The position numbers were made by a program, and so were the translations under genes. Source: a virus. From it: DNA of 29,224 bases. Shown here piece by piece: positions 20,567-28,793 of this stretch. The number at the start of each line of letters is the position of its first letter. Within the stretch, counting starts at the first letter, position 1. The stretch is taken from the IMG/VR virus record IMGVR_UViG_3300002161_000021, positions 3,015 through 32,238 of that record. One strand, written 5' to 3'. The notes beneath the pieces are model-generated. The model saw only the letters and a program-made list of their open reading frames with translations. It did no database searches and was not told the origin of the DNA.

Positions 20567-21106
20567 ATGGTAAATAAAGAATCCAACATAGATTTTTTTA
20601 TAACATCTGATACCTGGTTTGGAAGACCACAAATCTTAGAAGTCGCAAGAAGAACTCAGTTTTCATCTGTTGATGATATGAATGAGAAGCTTATTAAGAA
20701 CTGGAACAAACAGGTAAAGAAAGGCGATATTGTTTTCCATTTAGGAAACTTCGCATGGGATCCACAAACCGCCAAGAATGTACTTAAACGATTAAATGGC
20801 GAAATTACATTCTTAGTTGGTAATGCTGATGATGCTCTATTAGAGGTCGAACATGAGTTTGACAATATTACTGTTTTAGATGATCAGATTGTTGAATTAC
20901 CTCAATTTGATTCTGTTATTTGTCATTATCCATTAGAGGTATGGAATGGCAAAGACTCAGGAACTATTCACTTCCATGGTCATACTGTATTTTCACATAA
21001 GACTGATTTAAGGTCTTCTAATCGTGTTAATGCATGTACTGATTTTTGGAATTATGCACCGCTTAAATTTTCAACTATTAAAGATTTCATAAATGGCAAA
21101 AAGTAA
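20567..21106 (+). CDS. Degenerate calcineurin-like metallophosphoesterase
   Basis: A 179-aa protein with the overall pattern of small phage metallophosphoesterases (FTSDTHFGH...VYHLGDF...GNHD...CHYP...HGHxH). Several metal ligands are changed: Asp15-Thr-Trp17 where DxH is expected, GNF (Asn61) for GDF, GNAD (Ala87) for GNHD, and HGHTV for HGHxH (second His lost). His120 (CHYP) and His139 remain. It therefore probably lacks normal two-metal catalysis and may be a binding or regulatory pseudo-enzyme. The frame is intact and the gene has its own promoter-like site, so it is unlikely to be a decaying gene. It overlaps the sigma factor gene by 14 bases. Confidence 0.8.
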   Translation: MVNKESNIDFFITSDTWFGRPQILEVARRTQFSSVDDMNEKLIKNWNKQVKKGDIVFHLGNFAWDPQTAKNVLKRLNGEITFLVGNADDALLEVEHEFDNITVLDDQIVELPQFDSVICHYPLEVWNGKDSGTIHFHGHTVFSHKTDLRSSNRVNACTDFWNYAPLKFSTIKDFINGKK

Positions 21107-21728
21107 AACGTACAAGGAACTGGCAATTGAATTTAAAAAGACAAGATCAGAAAGAGTTTATAATGAACTCTACAAAAAAATGAGACCAGGTTTATGGTCT
21201 TATGTTAACAATATCGTAAAGGATCCAACGATCGCTGACGATATTACATCAACCACATTAACTACGGTCTATCTTAAGATTGATCAATATGATGAATCAT
21301 ATCAGATCACTACATGGGCATATCGCATTGCATATAATGAATGCATTGGATGGATTCGTTTCCGTAACAAAAAGGTAAGTATGAATGTGTTTACCGATGC
21401 TGGTGTTGAACCGCCATCAAAGGATTTAGTAATCTCTCATGATCTTGCTATTAAAACCGATGATGATTTCTGGGAAGAGGAAAACATCCTAGATGAACAG
21501 GTTAGATTAACTAAAGAAGCAATAAATGCATTACCTCCTATGTATAAGAGATACATGGTAGAACGATTTATTAATCATAAGTCATACGGTGATATCTTAG
21601 ATATTATGTCTGAACATGAGAGAGATATCAATTTACAAACCGTAAAGAATCGTATCTTTAGAGGTCGTAAAATCGTTAAGAAACAATTGGAGCAAATGAA
21701 ATTATTTTCAGAGCACCAATACATATAA
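21093..21728 (+). CDS. RNA polymerase sigma factor, ECF-like
   Basis: A 211-aa protein with region 2 (ELYKKMRPGLWSYVNNIVKD, then DITSTTLTTVYLKIDQYDES, then TWAYRIAYNECIGWIRFRNK) and region 4 (EAINALPPMYKRYMVERFIN, a DIL...MSE helix, and LQTVKNRIFRGRKIVKKQL, the helix-turn-helix for the -35 box). It is an ECF-type sigma with a longer acidic linker. It would redirect host RNA polymerase to a phage promoter class, the functional place of T4 gp55. Whether it reads the TTTTC/TATATTTR sites or TATAAATA is not known. Coupled to the preceding gene by overlap. Confidence 0.88.
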   Translation: MAKSKTYKELAIEFKKTRSERVYNELYKKMRPGLWSYVNNIVKDPTIADDITSTTLTTVYLKIDQYDESYQITTWAYRIAYNECIGWIRFRNKKVSMNVFTDAGVEPPSKDLVISHDLAIKTDDDFWEEENILDEQVRLTKEAINALPPMYKRYMVERFINHKSYGDILDIMSEHERDINLQTVKNRIFRGRKIVKKQLEQMKLFSEHQYI

Positions 21729-21739
21729 AAACCTATGTT

Positions 21740-22192
21740 ATGTACATATTTGATGTAATTAGTGAAATTAACATTTGGCGAAAGGTAAGAATTATCGCCA
21801 AAGAAAATGAAAAGATCCTGAATGAATCAGGATTCCGTGTAGATTGGATTGGACGAATCTATACAGTTATTAATCTTCCTGAAGAAGTGGTTAATCAACC
21901 TATTTCTAAAGAAGGCTATATTCTTATGAAGCTTAGAGAATATGATAGGTTGTTTCTTGATATGGGAATAGCCGATGCGATTGCACCAGAAATAGAAGAA
22001 ATTCCTGGAGCAGATGCTTACTTATTAATTCTTTCACCTGATAGAGATTACGTAAAACTTAAACCATTCTTGTGGTCAATGTTAAAGACAGGTGTACTAG
22101 TACTTGGCATTCGCATTGCTTACCTTATTATATCACACTATTGGTCTGGTATTGGAGGTTCATTAAGTAATTTAATTAACTTCATATTTTAA
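21740..22192 (+). CDS. Hypothetical protein with one C-terminal membrane segment, 150 aa
   Basis: Not recognised. Residues 1-115 are soluble, with NEKILNESGFRVDWIGRIYT and acidic, helical stretches. Residues about 117-140 (GVLVLGIRIAYLIISHYW) form one hydrophobic segment with a Gly-rich end, so it is likely a tail-anchored membrane or virion protein. It starts 11 bases after the sigma factor stop. Similar proteins are common near structural genes of T4-like phages, but I have no family name. Confidence 0.7.
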   Translation: MYIFDVISEINIWRKVRIIAKENEKILNESGFRVDWIGRIYTVINLPEEVVNQPISKEGYILMKLREYDRLFLDMGIADAIAPEIEEIPGADAYLLILSPDRDYVKLKPFLWSMLKTGVLVLGIRIAYLIISHYWSGIGGSLSNLINFIF

Positions 22193-22205
22193 ACCATGAT
22201 ACCTA

Positions 22206-22958
22206 ATGGCAACTTCAGAATCATTACAACAAACAGAAACGATAAATGGTAAGAGATACTATTTAATTGGAAAACACAAATATCCCTCAGTTACTACAGT
22301 TCTAGGTAGTATGACAGATTCATCAGGCTTAGATGTCTGGCGAAAAAGAGTTGGGGAAGAAGAGGCAGATCGTATTTCTAAGTTTTCTGCTAATCGTGGA
22401 ACTATCATGCATCAAATGATAGAATATTATTTAGGATCCACATTGGAGGGTAACCGTGAAAGACTACTCGAGGCACAGAGAAAAATTTTAGAATTTGTAA
22501 AGGAGGAAGGTTTCTCCGAAGAAGAACTTGACGTTGGTCGTAGGCTCTTTTACAGTTTTTATAACAACGGCTTATTTAATAAGATTAGCAGAGTTGTAAG
22601 TATCGAAGAGACGCTCTACTCCCACCAGATGGGAGGGTACGCAGGTAGGGTAGATAATATTTATGAGAATACTTTCTCCCATCTACTCATCTTAGATTTT
22701 AAGACTAGCCGTAAACAGAAAAAGAAAGAGTGGATTAAAAACTACTTTATGCAAATTGCTGCATATTTCTTAGCTTATTGGGAGATGCATGGTGTTAAAC
22801 CTGCCGGTGGAGAAATTTGGATAGCGGTTGAAAATGATGAACCCCAAGTATTTGAGGTTACATGGGAAGATATTCAAGTCTATGGTAAAGAATTTCTATC
22901 ACTTGTAAAAAAGTATCACGAACTTAACCCACTTCCACCAGAATATATAAAAAAATAA
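22206..22958 (+). CDS. PD-(D/E)XK nuclease, MGME1/Cas4-like exonuclease
   Basis: A 250-aa nuclease. The N-terminal part has YPSVTTVLG (26-34) and RGTIMHQMIEYY (64-75, with His69 and Glu73), the motif I region of RecB-type exonucleases. GGYAGRVDNIYE carries Asp150 and LILDFKTSRK carries Asp164 and Lys166, the PD-(D/E)XK core. FMQIAAYFLAY holds Gln183 of the QhxxY motif. Relatives cut single-stranded DNA ends in replication and recombination. It lies between a membrane protein and a group of tagged small proteins. Confidence 0.87.
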   Translation: MATSESLQQTETINGKRYYLIGKHKYPSVTTVLGSMTDSSGLDVWRKRVGEEEADRISKFSANRGTIMHQMIEYYLGSTLEGNRERLLEAQRKILEFVKEEGFSEEELDVGRRLFYSFYNNGLFNKISRVVSIEETLYSHQMGGYAGRVDNIYENTFSHLLILDFKTSRKQKKKEWIKNYFMQIAAYFLAYWEMHGVKPAGGEIWIAVENDEPQVFEVTWEDIQVYGKEFLSLVKKYHELNPLPPEYIKK

Positions 22959-22967
22959 GTTTAGGAA

Positions 22968-23255
22968 ATGAAATACATTAAAATCTTTGAACAGGTTGTA
23001 AACGAAGGTAAAATTGGAGATAAACTAACCGCATTATTTACTAAACAAACTGGTATTAAACTTAATGATGATGTAAAAGATAGTGAATATCCAGGAAAGT
23101 GGACGGTAACCAGGCTATGGGCACCACAAGATACTGGTGGAATGAATCCAGGTTTACACATGGAAATTACTAAAGGGAATACAACAGCGCACTGGATGGT
23201 AATGGATGATAAAGGAAAGCTAGCCGATAGCATGAAAAGAATTAAGAAGATATAA
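22968..23255 (+). CDS. Hypothetical tagged protein, 95 aa
   Basis: Function not recognised. It begins MKYIKIFEQVVNE, a variant of the 13-residue tag found in three other genes. The rest is a small alpha/beta domain with GKWTVTRLWAPQDTGGMNPG and HMEITKGNTTAHWMVMDDKG, a strand-turn-strand unit. Its stop overlaps the next start (TAATG), which is the next tagged protein. Confidence 0.75.
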   Translation: MKYIKIFEQVVNEGKIGDKLTALFTKQTGIKLNDDVKDSEYPGKWTVTRLWAPQDTGGMNPGLHMEITKGNTTAHWMVMDDKGKLADSMKRIKKI

Positions 23256-23743
23256 TGAAACACGTAAAACTATTTGAACAATTCGTTAGCGAAAATGCAA
23301 ATCAGTTGAACGAGTATACAACCAGAAATTTCAAAGTTGCTACTCCTGCTGTAAAGGATCTAAAGGGCGCAGAGAAATGGTTAAAAAAATACATGATTAG
23401 AACTGCAGCAACTACCGAAGAAGCAACCAAGAGAATTATGGGCTTTAATGGTGGAGTAATGTTTACTCATGTACAGTATCATATAGTTAAGCCTAATGGT
23501 AATAAACCTGATCGACCAACATTTAGATTGCACCAAAGCCAAGAATGGTTAAACGATGCAAATTTACAAGGTAGAGAAGAAGTAAATGCTACACTTTTAA
23601 GTATCTATCAATTAAAACCTGGCGAGGATATAAATACATCACAGGGAGATGCATGGGAATATGTTGGTGCAATCTATGTAGATAGTAAAGCATTCTTAGA
23701 TGAATTAGGCAGATCATTTGAAGTAATAAAAAGATCATCGTAA
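23255..23743 (+). CDS. Hypothetical tagged protein, 162 aa
   Basis: Function not recognised. N-terminal tag MKHVKLFEQFVSE, then Asn-rich linker residues and a globular part with KWLKKYMIRTAATTEEATKR and FNGGVMFTHVQYHIVKPNGN. No catalytic motif is obvious. Translationally coupled to the gene before; the next tagged gene starts 3 bases after its stop. Confidence 0.75.
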   Translation: MKHVKLFEQFVSENANQLNEYTTRNFKVATPAVKDLKGAEKWLKKYMIRTAATTEEATKRIMGFNGGVMFTHVQYHIVKPNGNKPDRPTFRLHQSQEWLNDANLQGREEVNATLLSIYQLKPGEDINTSQGDAWEYVGAIYVDSKAFLDELGRSFEVIKRSS

Positions 23744-23745
23744 TC

Positions 23746-23997
23746 ATGAAACACATTAAACTTTTTGAAGACTTTCTTGATGAAGCCCAACGACATAAAC
23801 CAGTAGATCACGTAGAGGATATTGAGGTTAAGGACAAGTCAAATCAAAAGGCTGAAAAAGACGCACAACATTATATTGATGACAATATAGAATACTGCCC
23901 TCGATGTGGTGAACATCAAGATGATTGTATGTGTGGCTCCGATGACCCATGGTCAACCCAGAATTATCACCGTGTGCCTAAAGGCAAGGTTGAGTAA
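23746..23997 (+). CDS. Hypothetical tagged zinc-ribbon-like protein, 83 aa
   Basis: N-terminal tag MKHIKLFEDFLDE followed by Ala, so the sequence LDE-A fits the (L/I)xE cleavage rule of T4-type prohead protease well. The body is charged, with EYCPRCGEHQDDCMCGSD, a CxxC plus CxC cluster (Cys51, 54, 61, 63) that could bind zinc. Third in a row of tagged genes; role unknown. Confidence 0.72.
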   Translation: MKHIKLFEDFLDEAQRHKPVDHVEDIEVKDKSNQKAEKDAQHYIDDNIEYCPRCGEHQDDCMCGSDDPWSTQNYHRVPKGKVE

Positions 23998-24023
23998 ATT
24001 AACTTAATAAAACATAAATAGAT

Positions 24024-24311
24024 ATGAATAAAATTAATGCATTTTTCAAAGAACATGGTAGTAAAGTAATTACTGTACTTTTAATTTTACTTTACCTTAA
24101 ATCATGTGGAGTTGATAGCGAACTTAACAGACTTAAAAAAGAAGCTAAAGCTAATTCTGAAATAATTAAGTCTTTACCATCTGCTAATGATTTAAAAATC
24201 GAAGGTCTTAGCGCAGAGAAAAGAATGATCCAAGCAACGGATCGTAAAATGTTAGATGTTCAACGTCAAAACGAAATTGAAAAAGAGATAAAAAGATTAG
24301 AAGGTAAGTAA
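24024..24311 (+). CDS. Membrane-anchored coiled-coil protein, 95 aa
   Basis: Not recognised. A short polar N-terminus, one hydrophobic segment at about residues 14-28 ([16 protein letters not shown]), then a charged helix ([35 protein letters not shown]) likely to be coiled coil. Topology resembles spanin or inner-membrane phage proteins, but position beside the fibre gene gives no clear role. Its stop overlaps the next start (TAATG). Confidence 0.65.
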   Translation: MNKINAFFKEHGSKVITVLLILLYLKSCGVDSELNRLKKEAKANSEIIKSLPSANDLKIEGLSAEKRMIQATDRKMLDVQRQNEIEKEIKRLEGK

Positions 24312-26431
24312 TGGCAAATATCATACCGGGGGTACCAACACCAAGCGATCCAAGCTGTGCATTAACTATATGTGGTAGCATAATAGCACAAGTAGATTGT
24401 ATTAAGTATATAATGCAAGGTACTTCTGCGTGTATTGATATTCAGTTTTTTGGTTCTGATGAGAAGCCTCTTGATTTAGATCGTTTTTGCGATATTCAAA
24501 TTCAATTAACAAATGAGTTTGATTGTGTTGTCGCTAATTTCTGGTACCCAGGAGTACCTACGGGTTCACGAGGATTTGATATTGAAGTTCTTCAGTATAC
24601 AACAACCGGCGGACATATAGTTAATAAAGGACTTCTTAGAATATGCTTATCTAACAATTGTACTTTAACTTCTCCTGGTGCAATTTTTGCAGAAATTCTT
24701 TTAAGAGAATGTCTGTTAACAGGCGAGCAAGGCATTTTAACTGGGGTACCAACCCCAACAGAGTACGGAGAATCTTTTGGTATTCCTTGTTTACAAATAG
24801 CAAAGATAACAGAATCAAAGATAGCCAAGAACGGTGGCGGTGGAGGTTGCTTTCCAGGATACATACCACCACAACCTGGTAGTACTGGGCTTGGGTTTGC
24901 AATAGGATCAACTGGAGCCACAGGCTTTCATGGATCAACAGGATCTACTGGGTCACAAGGTAATATAGGTGCAACCGGTAGCGGCGCAACTGGTGCAACT
25001 GGTGCAACTGGAACCCAAGGATTTATTGGATCAACTGGCGCAACTGGTAATCAAGGATTTATTGGTTCAACTGGAGCAACTGGTAATCAAGGATTTATTG
25101 GATCAACTGGAGCAACTGGTAATCAAGGATTTACTGGTGCAACTGGAAATCAAGGATTTGATGGTTCAACTGGTTTAATCGGTTCAACTGGCCCACAAGG
25201 TGCAGGTGGTACCTTAGGTTATTGGGGTAGCTTTTGGAGTACATCAACACAAAATAATGGAGGTGCGACTGTTGCTAATGTAATGACATTCAATAACACC
25301 GATCCAGATTCAAATGGAGTTTCTATACAGAATAACAGTCAGGTTACCTTTGCATACGATGGCGTTTATAATATTCAGTTTTCTGCACAGTTTGATAGAA
25401 CGAACATTTCAAACCTACCACCAGAGCGTAAGATTGATATATGGTTTGCCAAAAATGGTATTAACATACCAGATTCAAACTCGACGGTAGTAGTTCCAGG
25501 TCATCCTGTATTACCTGCATGGAATTTCCAATTAAAGTTAGATGCAGGTGATTATATTGAACTCTATTGGTCATGTCCTAATATTAATACTGCGGCTGTA
25601 TATGTTCCTTCTAATATAGCACCTACTCGTCCAGCAGTACCATCTGTAATTTTAACTGCACAGCAAGTAACATACACGCAGAAAGGATCAACTGGTGCAA
25701 CGGGTTCACAAGGTGATATTGGAGCAACCGGTTCACAGGGTAATCAAGGTGATATTGGTGCAACTGGTAATCAAGGATTTATTGGAGCAACTGGAAATCA
25801 AGGATTTATTGGTTCACAAGGTGATATTGGTGCAACTGGTTTACAAGGATTTATTGGAGCAACTGGAAATCAAGGTTTTATTGGTTCAAGCGGTTCACAA
25901 GGAACTGTTGGTTCACAAGGTGATATCGGCGCAACTGGTGGAATAGGTTTTACTGGATCAACTGGTCTTGGATCAACTGGAGCAACTGGCAATCAAGGAA
26001 ATATTGGTGCAACTGGACCTGCTACGTCACTCTATTTGCTTGAAGCGTATGCAGATGTGACATACACTTTACCGGGAAGCTTTACTGAAGATCCCTGTAG
26101 ATATAGTGTTGTGAGTAATACGGTCAATGTTTCAAGTGCATGGTTCAATACTTCAACATATAGATTTACGCCTCAAAAAGCAGGTTATTGGGAAATTACT
26201 GCATCATATGATGTTTATAGAAACGCTGAAGCAAGTATGGCAATTAAGAAAAATGGTAGTATCGTAGCAGCTGCCGGTTCTTTTAACGCGGTGGCTCAAC
26301 AAATAACAAAAATTGTGTATCTAAATGGTTCAACTGACTACATAAACATCATAAACGTTGGACAGGTTTCAACTTCAAGAGCACAATATGATAGTAGGTC
26401 CTGGTTCCAAGCTAGATGGGTAGGCGAGTAA
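24311..26431 (+). CDS. Collagen-like tail fibre or adhesin, 706 aa
   Basis: Domain order: an N-terminal beta-rich region (1-195) with several Cys, probably for attachment to the virion; collagen-like Gly-x-y repeats at about 198-298 (units such as [12 protein letters not shown]); a C1q/TNF-like globular domain at about 300-455; a second Gly-x-y block at about 457-571; and a C-terminal C1q-like jelly-roll (about 575-706). Collagen stretches give trimeric rods, and C1q-like heads are common receptor-binding tips in phages. It likely acts as a fibre or head decoration that contacts the host. Repeat-rich, so length is likely to vary among relatives. Coupled to the small membrane protein upstream. 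Confidence 0.82.
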   Translation: MANIIPGVPTPSDPSCALTICGSIIAQVDCIKYIMQGTSACIDIQFFGSDEKPLDLDRFCDIQIQLTNEFDCVVANFWYPGVPTGSRGFDIEVLQYTTTGGHIVNKGLLRICLSNNCTLTSPGAIFAEILLRECLLTGEQGILTGVPTPTEYGESFGIPCLQIAKITESKIAKNGGGGGCFPGYIPPQPGSTGLGFAIGSTGATGFHGSTGSTGSQGNIGATGSGATGATGATGTQGFIGSTGATGNQGFIGSTGATGNQGFIGSTGATGNQGFTGATGNQGFDGSTGLIGSTGPQGAGGTLGYWGSFWSTSTQNNGGATVANVMTFNNTDPDSNGVSIQNNSQVTFAYDGVYNIQFSAQFDRTNISNLPPERKIDIWFAKNGINIPDSNSTVVVPGHPVLPAWNFQLKLDAGDYIELYWSCPNINTAAVYVPSNIAPTRPAVPSVILTAQQVTYTQKGSTGATGSQGDIGATGSQGNQGDIGATGNQGFIGATGNQGFIGSQGDIGATGLQGFIGATGNQGFIGSSGSQGTVGSQGDIGATGGIGFTGSTGLGSTGATGNQGNIGATGPATSLYLLEAYADVTYTLPGSFTEDPCRYSVVSNTVNVSSAWFNTSTYRFTPQKAGYWEITASYDVYRNAEASMAIKKNGSIVAAAGSFNAVAQQITKIVYLNGSTDYINIINVGQVSTSRAQYDSRSWFQARWVGE
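25018..25150 (+). repeat. 36-bp tandem repeats in the fibre gene
   Basis: At least three nearly perfect copies of a 36-bp unit encoding [12 protein letters not shown], differing mainly at third positions (for example ggattcaac/ggatcaac), followed by shorter variants. A second, less regular repeat block lies at 25683-26025. Such DNA favours slippage and recombination. Confidence 0.85.
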
Positions 26432-26462
26432 CACAATTAAGAATAAATATTAAAACTAAGTC

Positions 26463-27125
26463 ATGAAAAATAAACTCGTTCATTATTTTATCATAGGTAT
26501 CTTTTGTAGTCTTTATTTCTTAGTAGCTACAATCTCTATGATTAACTCTGTTGCATTTTTTGACCTAGCTCATAATGGCATTATGAACTGGGCCCTTGCT
26601 ATTGGATTTGAATTAGGTGCAGCTGCTTCTCTTGCTGCAATCATTATCCTTGATAAGACAAATAAAACAATGGTATGGACATTGTTCATACTTCTTACTG
26701 CATTTCAAATGATGGCTAATTCATTTCATGCATTCATAAATCTTGAAAACTATATGCCTTGGATAGAACTATTTGGTCTTGAAGAAGCTGAACCAATATT
26801 CCAAAAGAGAGTACTCTCAATCGTAAGTGGGGCTATATTACCTATCGTAGCCTTAGGATTTATCAAATCTCTTGTTGATTATATTAGGCCAGAACCGCTT
26901 AAAGAAGAATCAGCAGAGGTCCCATCAATAGAGGAACCTATTGAATTACCATCTGAACCACAGATAGTTAAAGAACCTGAAGTAATTCAGAAAGTTCAAC
27001 CAGTAAAAGTATCTCAACCTGAGGTCGCTGTTGACTCTTTACCTGTTATTGATGCAAAGACTGGTAATGTTGTAATTGAACCAAGGGTTACACCTCCAAT
27101 TAAACATTATAATCCTAAACCTTAA
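26463..27125 (+). CDS. Multi-pass membrane protein with proline/glutamate-rich tail, 220 aa
   Basis: Not recognised. About four hydrophobic segments (residues roughly 7-28, 40-62, 68-90, 116-136) with few charges, followed by a Pro/Glu/Val-rich cytoplasmic-type tail (EEPIELPSEPQIVKEPEVIQ). The tail is probably unstructured. Membrane proteins of this sort might be holins or host-membrane modifiers, but nothing specific supports that. It lies between the fibre gene and PhoH. Confidence 0.7.
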   Translation: MKNKLVHYFIIGIFCSLYFLVATISMINSVAFFDLAHNGIMNWALAIGFELGAAASLAAIIILDKTNKTMVWTLFILLTAFQMMANSFHAFINLENYMPWIELFGLEEAEPIFQKRVLSIVSGAILPIVALGFIKSLVDYIRPEPLKEESAEVPSIEEPIELPSEPQIVKEPEVIQKVQPVKVSQPEVAVDSLPVIDAKTGNVVIEPRVTPPIKHYNPKP

Positions 27126-27167
27126 GTAAACTACTTATGGTTTTACTAACTAAAAAAAATAAAAGGT

Positions 27168-27881
27168 ATGCCAGCTAACAAGCATGATGACGAAATATTT
27201 CGCGAAAAACGAATTATAAAAAATCCTATAAAATTTAAAATATCATTAAACGAAGAACAAAAAGCTGCAAAGGAACTTATATTAAAAAATACAATAACCT
27301 TATTAGCAGGTAGAGCTGGAAGTGGAAAAACCTTATTGGCGTGTCAAGTTGCTCTTGATGGTCTTTTTCGTAGACACTTTGAAAAAATCATTATCACAAG
27401 ACCTACTGTGTCAAAAGAAGAAATTGGTTTCTTACCAGGTGATCTTCATCAAAAGATGGATCCATGGGTTCAACCAATTTATCAGAACATGTATATCCTA
27501 TATGGTAAAGATAAAATTGACCCTTATATACAAAATGGTCAAATTGAAATTGTACCTCTTAGCTTTATGCGAGGCCGTACCTTTCTTGACTCTTGTGTAA
27601 TTGTGGATGAAGCACAAAACGTAACGAATGAACAAATGGAAATGATTGTTACTCGTGTAGGTCTTCGTTCAAAAATGATTATCTGTGGTGATGACGGTCA
27701 GGTTGATCTTAAGAATAAGAGTGATTCTGGTTTTAAGTTTCTTTATAATTGTTCAAAGAAGATTAAGAACCTTGAAGGTATTACTCTAGTTAAAAATCAT
27801 AGAGATCCTATTGTAGATGATCTTGTTCAGGTGTATGAAGAAGAGAACGCGAGAAGAAATGGGAAGACCCATAATAAATAA
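27168..27881 (+). CDS. PhoH-like ATPase
   Basis: A 237-aa P-loop protein of the PhoH family: NEEQKAAKELILKNTITLLA, Walker A GRAGSGKT (48-55), ITRPTVSKEEIGFLPGDLHQ, a signature block of PhoH proteins, Walker B CVIVDEAQN (Asp147, Glu148), and the MIICGDDGQVDL sensor region. Phage PhoH proteins are common; family members have ATPase and, in fusions, RNase-linked helicase roles, but the phage function is unresolved. It lacks the PIN domain of PhoH2-type fusions. Confidence 0.92.
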   Translation: MPANKHDDEIFREKRIIKNPIKFKISLNEEQKAAKELILKNTITLLAGRAGSGKTLLACQVALDGLFRRHFEKIIITRPTVSKEEIGFLPGDLHQKMDPWVQPIYQNMYILYGKDKIDPYIQNGQIEIVPLSFMRGRTFLDSCVIVDEAQNVTNEQMEMIVTRVGLRSKMIICGDDGQVDLKNKSDSGFKFLYNCSKKIKNLEGITLVKNHRDPIVDDLVQVYEEENARRNGKTHNK

Positions 27882-27900
27882 TTTTTGAGTATAAGTTGTA

Positions 27901-28146
27901 ATGCAATTATCAATAAATGGGTTTAGAGATTTTTTAATTTCGGGCCACACTGACTATCTAAATAGACTTAGAAAACAATTACATACTTATAGTAAAAGAA
28001 AGCGGATTTTATTGTTAATTGTACTATTAGTTTTACCACTTGGTATATTATGGGTATTTTTAATTATGAAAGCCGATAAAAACTTAAAAAATACTTTAAC
28101 CAAAAATGGCAAAGGCAAAAGCGGATTCTTCAATCAAAAGAATTAA
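27901..28146 (+). CDS. Single-TM hypothetical protein, 81 aa
   Basis: Not recognised. A polar N-terminus (NGFRDFLISGHTDYLNRLRK), a basic stretch, one strong hydrophobic segment (about residues 36-57, ILLLIVLLVLPLGILWVFLI), and a basic tail. It overlaps the start of the next small gene by 41 bases, which lowers confidence slightly, though the codon use looks normal. Confidence 0.6.
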   Translation: MQLSINGFRDFLISGHTDYLNRLRKQLHTYSKRKRILLLIVLLVLPLGILWVFLIMKADKNLKNTLTKNGKGKSGFFNQKN

Positions 28147-28246
28147 AACTAAAGTAAGTAGACCTGGCGTTCACGCTAAGACTAGAACAAGTAAAAGTAA
28201 AAAATCTAAACACTATAAGAAATCTTACCGAGGTCAAGGTAAGTAA
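28106..28246 (+). CDS. Small basic protein, 46 aa (Bacteroidota-type)
   Basis: MAKAKADSSIKRIKTKVSR followed by PGVHAKTRTSKSKKSKHYK and a KKSYRGQGK end. This very basic sequence closely recalls short conserved proteins widely found in Bacteroidota and their phages; I recall it from memory and cannot give a function. The net charge suggests nucleic-acid or ribosome binding. A terminator begins 13 bases after its stop. It supports the host assignment. Confidence 0.65.
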   Translation: MAKAKADSSIKRIKTKVSRPGVHAKTRTSKSKKSKHYKKSYRGQGK

Positions 28247-28259
28247 TAACTTTTTTCAT

Positions 28260-28290
28260 AATGGGGAGAATAAAGTCTCCCCATTCTTTT
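28260..28290 (+). terminator. Rho-independent terminator after the basic protein gene
   Basis: AATGGGGAGA (28260-28269) and TCTCCCCATT (28276-28285) form a perfect 10-bp stem with a 6-base loop, followed by CTTTT. The T-run overlaps the upstream box of the next promoter. Confidence 0.88.
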
Positions 28291-28321
28291 CAAATCCCAA
28301 CAATATGTTTTATATTTGTAC
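28287..28321 (+). promoter_or_regulatory. Promoter-like site before the coiled-coil gene
   Basis: TTTTC (28287-28291) and TATATTTG (28311-28318), followed by TAC, with the shared 24-base spacing. The second box is an exact match to the Bacteroidota -7 consensus TAnnTTTG. It lies directly after a terminator. Confidence 0.65.
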
Positions 28322-28338
28322 TATAAACATTTAGTATA

Positions 28339-28788
28339 ATGAGTAAAAAGAAACATGACCCAGTAAAGGCTTTAATCAAAGCATTTCATGATGAGGTAAA
28401 AGATACCGAATTACAAGAAAACTACAATCGTTTTGAGAGAGACCTTAAACGAGTAAAAGAACACCACAATCAATTAGTCCCTTTAATTAATTCAACTCTT
28501 CAAAAGATACAAGTGTTGAAGGATGCTGTTCTTAATCAAGCAATAAACGAGATTATTGCAACCGATGCAATCAAAAGACTTAGCGATCTTGAAAAAGAAA
28601 AGACCGAATACATTGAAAAAATAGAAATGTATAAGGAAGAAATCATAAGACTTGGTTCTTTAATGGAAAAGTATGAAGACTGGTCAGAGAGAAAACTTTT
28701 CTTATGGTGGAAAGTTATTAAAGTGGTTGATCCTGAAACCATGCCATGGGTTGATTGGAAGAAAACTTATGAAGGAAAAATCATATAA
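28339..28788 (+). CDS. Coiled-coil hypothetical protein, 149 aa
   Basis: Not recognised. Residues about 15-115 are almost entirely helical and charged with heptad-like spacing (NRFERDLKRVKEHHNQLVPL, LSDLEKEKTEYIEKIEMYKE), followed by a Trp-rich C-terminus (LFLWWKVIKVVDPETMPWVD). No signal peptide or membrane segment. It has its own promoter-like site and terminator-insulated start. Confidence 0.7.
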   Translation: MSKKKHDPVKALIKAFHDEVKDTELQENYNRFERDLKRVKEHHNQLVPLINSTLQKIQVLKDAVLNQAINEIIATDAIKRLSDLEKEKTEYIEKIEMYKEEIIRLGSLMEKYEDWSERKLFLWWKVIKVVDPETMPWVDWKKTYEGKII

Positions 28789-28793
28789 TAATT

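Noticed and set aside
24592-25946. Extra frames inside the fibre gene, including Leu/Gln-rich plus-strand ones
   Set aside because: They are out-of-frame readings of the Gly-x-y DNA repeats.
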